Shown in pieces: positions 43,641 through 55,510 of a DNA stretch of 64,000 bases. The position numbers and the translations under genes are program-made. The stretch's first letter is position 1, and each line of letters begins with the position of its first letter. Source of the DNA: Bathymodiolus brooksi (lineage: Eukaryota > Mollusca > Bivalvia > Mytilida > Modiolidae). The DNA is taken from contig OY804584.1 of assembly GCA_963680875.1 (NCBI GenBank), forward strand, positions 92,254,031 through 92,318,030, given 5' to 3'. Under the pieces are notes generated by a model. It saw only the letters and a list, made by a program, of their open reading frames with translations. It was not told the origin of the DNA and made no database searches.

Positions 43641-44609
43641 ACATGGAGTAGAGTCTGGAGTCTTTGTTGGAGTGGAGTTTGGAGTCAGTTTTGGAGTGGA
43701 GTTTGGAGTCAAAGGAGTAGGTATGGTAAGGGCAGAAATTGGCCTAAAAAATAGACAAATTATAAATCAAACGTATAGCTTTCGTTGTTTCTTGATTTTA
43801 TAAGACCTTTACCCCAACTACTATTTTGGTAACAATTTTCCATATCTGCACGTGCGATGACGTCACACTAGTCAATGAAAAGTCTATCGTTTCGTGAAAA
43901 TATATGAAATCTAACAAGAAATGTGTATTTAATGTCAATTTTCAGTATAACCACAAGAGGTACCAACGGCATATTTTAGTATGATGTTAATATATTTAAA
44001 CACATATCTCATTTACTTTTTGTGTTGGTACCCGAGTGTGGAGAGTATGAAATCTGCAATAAAAAAATTATTTTAAGGTCGATTTCTCGTCAGCAGCCAT
44101 CTTTTATTGACCGTTTTCATCCATAATAGACAGAAATAGAAATCGACCTTTTAATCTCATCCAAAATAAAGTTGGTTATCGTGGTTGTTTTGCTACGGGA
44201 GTAAAACTTGAACAATTTTTATGAAACAGTTTTGACGTTAAATAAATTTTGGAGGTGATTTACTGTCGACCTGATTGTGCATTGAGTCCAACGTATTTTT
44301 TTTCTAACTCTCAGTGGAATTTCATGTGTTACTATACTAAAGTATACTTTAATATTATCCCCACAATTCACAAAAAGTACAGAAAACAAAACAAGCAACC
44401 AAAAATAAAAGTAGTACGTCAGATTATCTTAGAAATTAATTCATTGGACATGTAAACACATCGGAACTTTCTATTTTTAGTAGTCCCTTTACTTTTTATT
44501 ATTTTTTTTTCCCTTTAACAAATATATTTTATTTAGCTCTTTCGCAAAGTGAATTCCCGATGAATAATTGTATTAACGCATATTTGATTTATATATAGCT
44601 TAATATTAA

Positions 44610-44680
44610 CGTTGCGGTGGCGTAATGGTTTAGCACACATGACTGCCGATAACAACATCGTGAGATCAATATTGTATTCT
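44610..44680 (+). other. tRNA-like relic
   Basis: GGTGGCGTAATGGTTTAGCA resembles the 5' half of a tRNA with an A-box, but the later half (GTGAGATCAATATT) has lost a convincing T-arm. Mirrored near 61,500-61,575. Confidence 0.35.
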
Positions 44681-45103
44681 TACTTATTTCAATAAAGTAT
44701 GGAAAAACAAACAATATATTTGATAATTCATAATTCATCTAATACAGTGCATATAACGATAAAACGTGCATGTTTTAACATAGTACACGGATGTCAGGTT
44801 TGAATTACATATTCGGTGTTTTGTTTATAATGGTATTTTGTTATCCTTACTAAGAATGTCATTGATATAGTATATCGTTTATGAGTCAGTGCTAAATGTG
44901 TAGTATTACTTGGAATTTTAGTGGTATGGTCTTACTTTAATTGGTCATGACCGATAATACAGTATTACCAAGCATTCTATTTATATAATCTATCACGTTT
45001 TACTTTTCTCAACAAAAAAAGTTTGAAGATACCGTAAATATAAATTACCGTCTTCCAATCAAAGTATACTACCGTATTTGTACTCTTAAGACATATCAGA
45101 ATC

Positions 45104-45638
45104 GAAATAAATCATGGAAGCCAGAATGTGTTTTGAGTTTTAACATGGATTGGCGGATATTAGTAAATGTTATCCCTCGCTTCTGGCTCGGGATAAAATA
45201 CTATTCTCTGATGTTCTCGTGGCAAGTAGAATTTTGATTGGCTAAAAAGGTACATGTACTTTTAAAATTTCAGGGGAGCCGTGCGGTGACAGAAAATCAA
45301 TAATCGCTCTCACCTATGTGCTGTCCATTTACATTGTGCACAGCAGACGAGACACATTTCACACGATGACAGAAAATCAATAATCGCTCTCTGTGATCTT
45401 TGTCCAAAGATTTATGTTTTTCCTATAATAAGGACAAACTTATTAATGTTGGAACATGCAGATACAAATGTTATCAGTCTCTAGATGTTATATATCCCGT
45501 TTTAAAGGGCAGCCTCACCTTTTAGCAAAACCACTGCCCTTTAAAACGGGATATATAACACCTCGAGACTAATAACGTATAATATCCGCCAATCCATGTT
45601 AAAACTCCCAACACATTCTGGCTTCCATGATTTATTTC
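45104..45638. repeat. Nested inverted repeats (left arm)
   Basis: Outer arms 45,104-45,161 and 45,581-45,638 (58 bp with few mismatches, containing ATCATGGAAGCCAGAATGTG). Inner arms 45,486-45,512 and 45,534-45,560 are exact (TGTTATATATCCCGTTTTAA... 27 bp) around a 21-base loop. A 26-bp direct repeat with GACAGAAAATCAATAATCGC occurs twice inside (about 45,290 and 45,367). Confidence 0.9.
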
Positions 45639-47474
45639 TTAATTATTCAACATGGATTATATCCTCTCCTGCCCATTTGCTGCCGCTGTAGCGCTGCTTT
45701 ACCATGTTATGCAGTTGACTTGGTTCCTTTGACATTCTAATTACTGAGAATAATTTCCTCTCATGATTTAAAAAATAAAAAGATCAATATTCGGTTATAA
45801 AAAGATTTTAAAAAAGCAATTTACAGAGCTCAGCATTGACGAGTTTCTGCGGTTGCTAGGGATAATATTTGGTTACTAGGGACATTGTAAGGTTTAAGGA
45901 ATTCTTATAATATATACTGGTTAGTAAATGATAAGATGTCTCTAGATCTGCTAAGGTGCTGTTGTAGGTTTTTTTTCTTGATTAAATAAAAGGTCCACGA
46001 GATCTACAGGAAAATACTGTGCATAGGGAAACCTGTTGTTATGGACGGGGCATAACTATGAATCAAAATATCAAAATGTATTCTTGAAATATAAAATAAC
46101 ATTTGTAGTGTGTATAGCTTGACAAAAATGTACCGCTTAATCAAATATCAAGTCAAAAGATCGTAGATGTCAAAATTCAACCATTAATTGCAATAATAAA
46201 GGCTAATTTAATGTTTACAAAACCGTTGCTAGGGTGACAAAGCTACTCAAAAATACTATATGCCACCATAGAGAATTGGAATATTATGTTTAGAGTGTAC
46301 ATACACAGAGTATAACATTTTGTCGAAAAGATTATGCAAGATATGTAAAATAAAACCACCATATTTGAATTTCCAATGATTAATTGGACCCTCCTCCATT
46401 TACGTTGCTAAGCAACAAAGGACAAAGTGAAATCATAAAAGAAAATATTTGTCTTACCTTTCAATGATTTTGCTTAATAGTATATCTATATAAACAGTTT
46501 CTGAGATTGGGCCAAAATCTACCCTTATCATACTCACTCCTTTGGAGTCATTTTTGGAGTCGATTTTAAATTCAATATTGCCCATATATAACAATACAAA
46601 ATAGACACAAAAAAGGAGTAACGAATTAAAAATAGTTGGAGGTCGTCCCTCCTCAGTTCTTACATTGATGATCCATCTATGGTTCTAATGAACAAATATT
46701 GAATATATTGTTGTTATTTAGATTTGGAAGGCGTCTTACCTATATAGGTAATTGCGCCTTGTACCTATATCCTAATATATTCACATGAATATAAATATTT
46801 TAATTATATTTATGAAGGAATTTATTACTTTGCTTTGAAGATTCAAAGTATAATAAATATTTATTCATATCTCTTACTGTGTATATAGTAGGTGATTTGA
46901 TATTCAAATAAACAGAAGGTGTTATCACAACAAACCATAAACAATTACCACTGGCTGTCAATTAAAATTCAGACGCAAAAAAGATTAAAGTCTAACGTGA
47001 GAGCGACCACGAGCGTGTGTAGTGCATTTAATCCAAATACCAGATACAGCTGTCAAATCTATCAAACATGACGCACGTGGTACCAAAGAATTTCATTCAT
47101 AGCATAGCTGACAAACATAGGATCGGAACCAATAAGCGACCACGTGCATGTATAATGCATTTTAATTTAAGCACCAGATACAGCTGTCCAATCTATCAAA
47201 TATAAAGCACGTGGTACCAATGATACAATTCCATTCATAACGACAATGACAAACACAATCAATGTTAGACATGTGATATCAAGAGTATCCAAACGACATA
47301 TAAAAGGGGGTGGCATATCTGTTGATAAAGAAGTTCATAGAATACATATTTATTGAATAATAATATAATTAGAAACATGCAAATACATATATTTTGGACC
47401 TTGGGATTCATCTCAGCTGTGAAAGGGAAAATTTTGTTCCGACCTCCTCCATAAATTTTTTTTGAATATAAATT

Positions 47475-48648
47475 TTATGGCGGTGGTACTCCCGTCAAAA
47501 CAACAATATGAGAGCACAGCGAAGGCTCCCTAGGGATGCAGCACAGCAGGGGCTGCGAGGAACACAGCAGGGGTTTCAGATGAGCACAGCTAGGCTCTTG
47601 GGAAACTGATGATATCAATGAGATAATGTCGCGATCACGCTTTGACCAATCCACTTTAACCCTTTTCTCTCGCAATAGCACGGCAGCCTTGGAAGAGAAT
47701 AACTTGTGATAATCATAACATTTTGAACCAAAAAAATTGTAAATATCTATTATATCATCTTCATATGCATCGAGCTCTGCACGTCTATCGGGGTAAACGG
47801 AGGTCATAACCCTCTTGTATTTTCCAAAAGCTTTCAAGAATTCTGATATAGATAAGGAACGATTTAAACGAGGGTCAGGTTTCCCACTAAGTTGAACCTC
47901 TAAGCTTTCGGTTGATATGCTACGTTTTTGATGGCATTCATAATTATTTATAAGCAAAGATGCTAGGTTGATATCCTTACCCTCTTATTTGTTTTTGTAA
48001 ATGTGGTGACACTATGTCAACGTTGGTGTACGAGTCTGATCTAACGCCTTGGTATACTGTATTTTCTGGTGGTTGAGGATTGGGTATGGCGGGGGTATTA
48101 CTGTACCACTGCTGTAAGCTAAATCCATTTACATCGTAAAGTTGTTTCTCTTTCTGTTGTGACTTCAATAGTTGCGTTACTGTTTCTTGCAAATTACTGA
48201 AGCATTGTGTTACAGACGTCAGTGCACCTAATATGGTATTCATGTCATTACTTCCGCTCAAGCTTGCAGCAGAACTGCTGTGGAGCAGGGCGTTGGCATC
48301 AGATACAATGTCACCTGATGGTAAACCAGAAATAATGCGCTGCATACACGTTGTTGGTAGATCACATGTCTGAACGGGTGGTGATTCAACGAAAATAGTA
48401 CCAGTATCTGCATTATCATTCTCAACGATTGGAGGCACATCGGTTGAAGCAGTGTTCATATTCTCATTTAATAACTTTCTTAAAACTATTTTTGGAAGAT
48501 TAGCTGGCACTTTGATCCCTATTTCAGTCAAAGACGCTTCTAATTGTTCACAGCTCATATGGGTGGGTTCACTGGCATCTTTTGTTGCTGATGCATTGAT
48601 ATAGGGATGCGATCTCTTCATTTGACGTTTTGATTTACGTGACGCCAT
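47475..48648 (-). pseudogene. DIRS-like element: Gag-like protein (left arm)
   Basis: Two minus-strand frames: 48,648-47,977 (223 codons, MASRKSKRQMKRSHP start) and 47,957-47,475. A SAP-like helix (MSCEQLEASLTEIGIKVP) lies near residues 35-55. The protein then continues through PHLQKQIRG, a frameshift, LLINNYECHQ and the conserved FGKYKRVM...YPDRRAEL, FGSKCYDYHKLFSSKA and KVDWSKRDRDI block. This block is characteristic of the Gag-like ORF of DIRS-type tyrosine-recombinase retroelements as I know them. The shift near 47,965-47,990 (AGGGTAAGGATATCAA) splits the gene in both arms. The C-terminal zinc knuckle is replaced by PLLCCIPREPSLCS from the short-repeat module. Confidence 0.65.
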
Positions 48649-49600
48649 ACTGAATTAAAAGGTTATATAACTTCTTACCGTCTAATTCGAAATGTTAAAT
48701 CCAAAATGATACTAAAAATGTATATACTCGTCGGTCCGGCACCGAATGTTAATTTGCAATATGAACCTTATTATTGCATTCCTCAATATTGAATAGTTAT
48801 AAACTTCAAAACTTGAAAAAAGAAATTATAATTCCCAGAACAAGAAATGACTGCCTTACTTCATCAACAGAGGCGACCAAACTATGATTATGGGGTCTCC
48901 GACTTCAGTGCAGGGGTAAGAACTACTTTCATATATGTCATATTGTGGGGGGAGAGGCTACCAAATGCTTTACGAGATGTTTACTATTCTACTGACTTTA
49001 TTGAACTAACTGACCAGACATGTAATACATAATAGTGTCTGCAATGCGACGGGGTCCTTGTTATCTTTGCACACAACTTCTGGGTTTTATAGCTTTGACC
49101 TCATGAACTCAGAGCTATTTACTTTGCTGAAACATTTGATTTAATGATGAATGTCACAATATACTTCATGAATAAACAACGATTATATAAATATAATCTC
49201 CCATATCAGTTCAATATTGACAAGTGATTCAGTAAAAAAGTACCATGATGGAGGTACATGGTATCATTGAGAAAGTTTTAATGTCCTGTGTCCAGATGGT
49301 TAGATCATATTGTTATTTTATTACAAATGATGTGTAATAAGGAAATCAACCAGCCATGATCATGAGTTTAACTATATTGTTTCGTGTACATCTGCACATT
49401 CGTTTTGTGTTCAGGTTGATCGTATTCCAACAAGCAGTTTAGGAAGCCTTTTGATGGACAGACAGACCGACGGACATATTCGGAAATATACAATCGCTGA
49501 ACTTTGTTAGGAAGTGGGCAATAAAAACAAATGTGTCTGATAAACAAGAGTGAATGACCCCATAACTTGAACTTCACAGTAAGGAAGACATCTAAAATTG
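48649..49600. other. Spacer between DIRS-like Gag and Gypsy-B (left arm)
   Basis: No recognised gene. Small frames at 48,847-49,032 and 49,368-49,577 have mirror copies in the right arm only because of the palindrome; their residues are not family-like. Confidence 0.4.
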
Positions 49601-49987
49601 TTAAGTATGGTCACTCCTGATTTTGTTGATATCAGGATGTTATGAAACCTGCTTTGATTGATTAAGCATTATGAAGTAAAGGAAAATTTAAGAAGAAAAA
49701 CATATATTGTGCTTTTTCCAAGATATAAGACGTTGAAACCGAACTCCTGTGGGTTTTTCCTTAGCTTAATATGTGGATGGTTATTGGCCTCAAAAACAAG
49801 GAAAATTTATTAAGGATTTTATGATTTTTTTCTCAGTACCCCTTAATGGTCTAAAGAACATATTTATGCAATAAGATAGGGGGTCAGTGTGCAATTTGCT
49901 TCCCCCGTTTACATTGATGAAGGATAAAACCAGAGAAGTTTGAAAATCTTACTACATTTAAAAAACATGAAGAGTGACCATCCTTAA
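49601..49987. mobile_element. MITE-like element with TTAA borders (left arm)
   Basis: TTAAGTATGGTCACTCCTGA at the left and GAAGAGTGACCATCCTTAA at the right are inverted repeats (about 15 bp, two or three mismatches), each bordered by TTAA. Interior non-coding. TTAA borders recall piggyBac-type insertion, but the terminal bases do not match the usual ones. Confidence 0.5.
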
Positions 49988-50091
49988 CATTCTTTCATTG
50001 TGATTACTAATTTGCATATTTTGTATCATTATGGGTTACTTTAATAAGTTACTAACGATGATTTAAATACCAAGGCTGGTCTGCTTTAGTT

Positions 50092-50785
50092 TATAGTGTT
50101 GGACCATATTAAACTCATTTATTTTATTTTCAATTCTTGACTATAAGTTCTCTAAGGAACTCATGTTTTCGAAGCCATATTTTAAAAATAAAATGTGAAA
50201 GTGTTTTGCCCACTCAAAGACCAGACATTAGCGGCACTGATGTTAAGCAAGTCACCATTAATATCCACAGTTCAAGAGGGGGCAGGGTGGCTTATTTTCT
50301 ACCATAAGCCAATAATTTCTGTTCTAATCATTAGCGAGAAGATTAGGTTACCATCATTTGCAAAGCAATAATATATTCTTACAGATTTATGACTTACTAT
50401 GTATCCCTTCATAATATTTGTTTATTTACTTAAAAACAGCCATAGATTTTAATGTAGTCAATCCGTCAAATAATACCTTCAACAGGTAAAAGATTATAAT
50501 GACTATTTTTGTAAATGAAACATGTTATGTATTTATCTGTCTTTTATGTGCAGTGAACTTACAGTGAACTTTGAGACTGAGAAACTCCAGCATCTGTGTC
50601 ATAAATCTGTCTACATCTTTTAATTAATATTAACTCTGTCAATGTGTATGGTTTGTTTGTAATAGTTGATGCTTAGTCAGTATTAAATACGTATTTGAAG
50701 TGAATGGTTGTTTCTATGCTAATTAAGCTCCAAACATAAAACTGGCGACGAGGATAATTCTAAGAGGACTCCGATTAATTCATCT
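50092..50785 (+). promoter_or_regulatory. 5' leader/LTR region of Gypsy-B (left arm)
   Basis: Just before the gag start is AAAACTGGCGACGAGGATAA, which looks like the primer-binding/leader segment of metazoan Ty3/gypsy elements (TGGCGACGAGGAT). The 5' LTR must lie upstream, but its limits cannot be set because no second LTR remains on either arm. Confidence 0.5.
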
Positions 50786-53128
50786 GTGAGATCATCTTGG
50801 TTAGCTATCGTAATGCCTGGAGACGAAGCACAGCCACGAAATGCTGTTGGAATTATTGGGCGGATAGAACCGTTTGAGGACACTGTTGAAACTTGGACGA
50901 GTTACACAGAACGGTTAGAGCAATACTTCGAAGTGAATGATATTGCTGAGGATAAGAAAGTTCCGGCTTTACTGACACTTCTGGGTGGCAAAACTTATAC
51001 CTTGCTGAGAGATTTGACAGCTCCAAATAAGCCTAAAGAAAAGGATTACACAACTCTAGTGAACTTACTTAGAGACCATTTGACGCCAAAGCCAATTGTA
51101 ATTGCGGAACGTTTTCGATTTCACAAACGGAACCAGCTCCAGTGTGAAAGTGTTAATGCGTACATTGCAGAGCTCAGGAAATTAACAGAATTCTGTGAAT
51201 TTGGATTAAATTTAAATGACACTCTACGTGATAGATTTGTTTGTGGATTACGTAATGGCCAGATTCAGAAGAAACTGTTGACAATCAGAGAACTTTCGCT
51301 AGATAAAGCATTAGAAATTGCAGTTGCAATGGAGACCGCGACGAAAGATGCCATAGAATTGCGGAATGTTCAAGGTGACACTCCCGTTCATAAAGTGTGG
51401 GGTGACCGCAGAAGAAGAAATCAGGGACGATCACAGCCCAAATTGGTTTGTTATCGTTGTAATGGAACTGACCATTTAGCAGATAAGTGCAGATTTAAGG
51501 AGAGTACATGTAACCAGTGCCACCGTAAAGGACATATCCGTGCAGCGTGTCGTTCTGGAGGACAAAAGAAGAAACCTCAACATAGATATCAGAGAGTACA
51601 TGCACTCAACCATGAAGAAAATGATGATCTTGAGATTTACAGTGTTTATTCGCATGGAAATGATTCTATTTGGATTAAACCGTGTGTCAATGGGAATGTT
51701 ATTCCTATGGAATTAGATACCGGTAGTAGTGTTTCCGTAATTTCAGAGGCGGATTATGTGAAATATTTCAAAGGAGAAAAGCTCGAGAAATCGTTGTTAG
51801 TGCTTAAAACGTATTCTGGTGAGAAGTTGCATTCTTTGGGAGTTTTACGAGTTCAGGTGCAGTACAATGATCAGTGTTCGTATCTTAATTTATACGTGGT
51901 TAAGCGTGGTGGTCCAGCTTTGTTCGGTAGAGAATGGTTGAAAAGTATCCAACTCGATTGGAAAATGATAAAATCATTGACCATCGCGAGCGACGAATCC
52001 AAGTGCGATATGACTCTGAAGGACATATTAGCAAGGCGTGATGAAGTTTTCAAAGACGAAATCGGTTGCGTTAAGGGAATTAAGGCAAAGTTACACCTTA
52101 AACAAGACGCGGTACCGAAATTCGTGAAAGCGAGACCGGTAGCATTTGCATTGAGACCAAAAGTCGAGCAAGAGTTAGACAAGCTTGAAAAGCAAAACAT
52201 ACTCACCCCAGTTCAAGTAAGCGATTGGGCGAGTCCGGTCGTTCCGGTTTTAAAGAAGGACGGAAGGGTCCGAATTTGTGGCGATTTTAAAGTGACATTG
52301 AACTCATGCTTACAAGTAGATCAATATCCGATGCCGAAAATTGACGATATCTTTGCAAATTTAGCCGGCGGTCAGAAATTCAGTAAGATAGACTTGCGCC
52401 AAGCCTACTTACAGTTGCCGATGGACGAAGAGTCCATGAAATTGCTTACGATTAACACCCACAAGGGTTTGTATCAGTTTACGCGCCTTCCTTTTGGAGT
52501 CGCTAGTTCACCCGCGATATGGCAGCGTACCATAGATCAGATTCTGCAATGACTAGAAGGTGTCCAATGTATACTCGATGATATGATCGTGACGGGTAAG
52601 ACGGAACAAGAACACTTGAAAAATCTTGACAATGTACTTAGCAGAATGCAGCGATTTGGACTTCGCGCAAATCTTAACAAGTGCTATTTCTTTAAGGAAA
52701 ATGTTACTTATTGCGGTCACGAAATCGGTTCAGACGAATTGAAAAAATCGCGAGACAAAATTGACGCAATTTTGAAGGTAAAAAAGCCAGAAAATGTTAC
52801 CCAACTTCGGTCATTTTTAGGTCTAGTGCAGTATTATGGTAAATTTTTACAAAATTTGGCGACAGAAGCGCGTCCGTTAAATGAGCTCCTAGAAAAAACG
52901 CGAAAATGGAAATGGACAGACCAATGCGACGCAGCATTTGAAAACATTAAGAAACTTGTGACGTCCGATCAGGTTTTAACATATTACGATCCGGCGCTTT
53001 CGATAAGAATAGCGTGCGACGCATCCCCCTTCGGACTTGGAGCAGTCTTATCCCACGTGATGCCTGATGGTTCGGAGCGACCAGTTATGTTTGCTTCTCG
53101 TTCGTTAAGCAAATCCGAGCGAAATTAT
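50786..53128 (+). pseudogene. Gypsy-B gag-pol (left arm), nonsense-broken, truncated
   Basis: One continuous gag-pol frame, Ty3/gypsy type. Gag: retrotransposon-gag helices about residues 30-190 (WTSYTERLEQYF... FRFHKRNQ). Two zinc knuckles follow at about 222-256 (CYRCNGTDHLADKC and CNQCHRKGHIRAAC). Protease: LDTGSSVS at about 309. RT: DWASPVVPVLKKDGRVRICG, KIDLRQAYLQLP and LPFGVASSPAIWQ. A TGA at 52,550-52,552 stops the frame just before CILDDMIVTG (catalytic loop); after it the same frame continues to RNase H (RIACDASPFGLGAVL), ending at VMFASRSLSKSERNY where the palindrome centre lies. Integrase and 3' LTR are missing. The start ATG at 50,786 is followed by a second in-frame ATG at 50,813. 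The right arm has GGA instead of TGA at this position. Confidence 0.93.
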
Positions 53129-53164
53129 GCTTCTCGTTCGTTAAGCAAATCCGAGCGAAATTAT
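53093..53164 (+). repeat. 36-bp tandem duplication at the palindrome centre
   Basis: GCTTCTCGTTCGTTAAGCAA... (53,093-53,128) is repeated exactly at 53,129-53,164. The right arm has only one copy. Confidence 0.97.
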
Positions 53165-53167
53165 GCA

Positions 53168-55510
53168 CATAATTTCGCTCGGATTTGCTTAACGAACGAG
53201 AAGCAAACATAACTGGTCGCTCCGAACCATCAGGCATCACGTGGGATAAGACTGCTCCAAGTCCGAAGGGGGATGCGTCGCACGCTATTCTTATCGAAAG
53301 CGCCGGATCGTAATGTGTTAAAACCTGATCGGACGTCACAAGTTTCTTAATGTTTTCAAATGCTGCGTCGCATTGGTCTGTCCATTTCCATTTTCGCGTT
53401 TTTTCTAGGAGCTCATTTAACGGACGCGCTTCTGTCGCCAAATTTTGTAAAAATTTACCATAATACTGCACTAGACCTAAAAATGACCGAAGTTGGGTAA
53501 CATTTTCTGGCTTTTTTACCTTCAAAATTGCGTCAATTTTGTCTCGCGATTTTTTCAATTCGTCTGAACCGATTTCGTGACCGCAATAAGTAACATTTTC
53601 CTTAAAGAAATAGCACTTGTTAAGATTTGCGCGAAGTCCAAATCGCTGCATTCTGCTAAGTACATTGTCAAGATTTTTCAAGTGTTCTTGTTCCGTCTTA
53701 CCCGTCACGATCATATCATCGAGTATACATTGGACACCTTCTAGTCCTTGCAGAATCTGATCTATGGTACGCTGCCATATCGCGGGTGAACTAGCGACTC
53801 CAAAAGGAAGGCGCGTAAACTGATACAAACCCTTGTGGGTGTTAATCGTAAGCAATTTCATGGACTCTTCGTCCATCGGCAACTGTAAGTAGGCTTGGCG
53901 CAAGTCTATCTTACTGAATTTCTGACCGCCGGCTAAATTTGCAAAGATATCGTCGATTTTCGGCATCGGATATTGATCTACTTGTAAGCATGAGTTCAAT
54001 GTCACTTTAAAATCGCCACAAATTCGGACCCTTCCGTCCTTCTTTAAAACGGAACGACCGGACTCGCCCAATCGCTTACTTGAACTGGGGTGAGTATGTT
54101 TTGCTTTTCAAGCTTGTCTAACTCTTGCTCGACTTTTGGTCTCAATGCAAATGCTACCGGTCTCGCTTTCACGAATTTCGGTACCGCGTCTTGTTTAAGG
54201 TGTAACTTTGCCTTAATTCCCTTAACGCAACCGATTTCGTCTTTGAAAACTTCATCACGCCTTGCTAATATGTCCTTCAGAGTCATATCGCACTTGGATT
54301 CGTCGCTCGCGATGGTCAATGATTTTATCATTTTCCAATCGAGTTGGATACTTTTCAACCATTCTCTACCGAACAAAGCTGGACAACCACGCTTAACCAC
54401 GTATAAATTAAGATACGAACACTGATCATTGTACTGCACCTGAACTCGTAAAACTCCCAAAGAATGCAACTTCTCACCAGAATACGTTTTAAGCACTAAC
54501 AACGATTTCTCGAGCTTTTCTCCTTTGAAATATTTCACATAATCCGCCTCTGAAATTACGGAAACACTACTACCGGTATCTAATTCCATAGGAATAACAT
54601 TCCCATTGACACACGGTTTAATCCAAATAGAATCATTTCCATGCGAATAAACACTGTAAATCTCAAGATCATCATTTTCTTCATGGTTGAGTGCATGTAC
54701 TCTCTGATATCTATGTTGAGGTTTCTTCTTTTGTCCTCCAGAACGACACGCTGCACGGATATGTCCTTTACGGTGGCACTGGTTACATGTACTCTCCTTA
54801 AATCTGCACTTATCTGCTAAATGGTCAGTTCCATTACAACGATAACAAACCAATTTGGGCTGTGATCGTCCCTGATTTCTTCTTCTGCGGTCACCCCACA
54901 CTTTATGAACGGGAGTGTCACCTTGAACATTCCGCAATTCTATGGCATCTTTCGTCGCGGTCTCCATTGCAACTGCAATTTCTAATGCTTTATCTAGCGA
55001 AAGTTCTCTGATTGTCAACAGTTTCTTCTGAATCTGGCCATTACGTAATCCACAAACAAATCTATCACGTAGAGTGTCATTTAAATTTAATCCAAATTCA
55101 CAGAATTCTGTTAATTTCCTGAGCTCTGCAATGTACGCATTAACACTTTCACACTGGAGCTGGTTCCGTTTGTGAAATCGAAAACGTTCCGCAATTACAA
55201 TTGGCTTTGGCGTCAAATGGTCTCTAAGTAAGTTCACTAGAGTTGTGTAATCCTTTTCTTTAGGCTTATTTGGAGCTGTCAAATCTCTCAGCAAGGTATA
55301 AGTTTTGCCACCCAGAAGTGTCAGTAAAGCCGGAACTTTCTTATCCTCAGCAATATCATTCACTTCGAAGTATTGCTCTAACCGTTCTGTGTAACTCGTC
55401 CAAGTTTCAACAGTGTCCTCAAACGGTTCTATCCGCCCAATAATTCCAACAGCATTTCGTGGCTGTGCTTCGTCTCCAGGCATTACGATAGCTAACCAAG
55501 ATGATCTCAC
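53168..55510 (-). pseudogene. Gypsy-B gag-pol (right arm), frameshift-broken, truncated
   Basis: Mirror of 50,786-53,128. The frame 55,510-54,044 covers gag, zinc knuckles, protease and the start of RT. A 1-bp loss in the CCGGTTTT run (near 54,050) shifts the frame; the rest of RT and RNase H continues in 54,070-53,168 without a stop at the place where the left arm has TGA. Private residue differences include KRGCPALF (left GGPALF) and VLTHYDP (left VLTYYDP). RNase H is cut at the centre as in the left arm. Confidence 0.93.

Larger units (their letters stand above)
43709..46547. mobile_element. ~2.8-kb insert in the DIRS-like element, with inverted ends
   Basis: An imperfect ~37-bp inverted repeat (TCAAAGGAGTAGGTATGGTA... 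at 43,709-43,744; complement of CCAAAATCTACCCTTATCAT... at 46,511-46,547) bounds a non-coding block. The left outer side carries GGAGTC/GGAGTGGAGTTT repeats (43,646-43,708), the right side TTTGGAGTCATTTTTGGAGT. The block stands where the RT region of the DIRS-like element would be. No transposase ORF was found. Confidence 0.5.
42183..53165 (+). repeat. Left arm of the giant palindrome
   Basis: Reverse complement of 53,168-64,000. Matching landmarks include ORF ends 42,505/63,678, 48,648/57,651 and 50,786/55,510. The arm may extend further left; the right arm is cut by the window end at a base matching 42,183. The left arm has a 36-bp tandem duplication at 53,093-53,164 and retains about 115 bp at roughly 47,420-47,535 that the right arm lacks. 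Confidence 0.97.

Noticed and set aside
48847..49577. Small frames repeated at 56,722-57,452 as conserved genes
   Set aside because: They recur only because of the palindrome; repetition there is not evidence of selection.
53085..53212. Hybrid frame across the palindrome centre as a new protein
   Set aside because: The residues after SKSERNY are the antisense of the same stretch, a by-product of the inverted junction.
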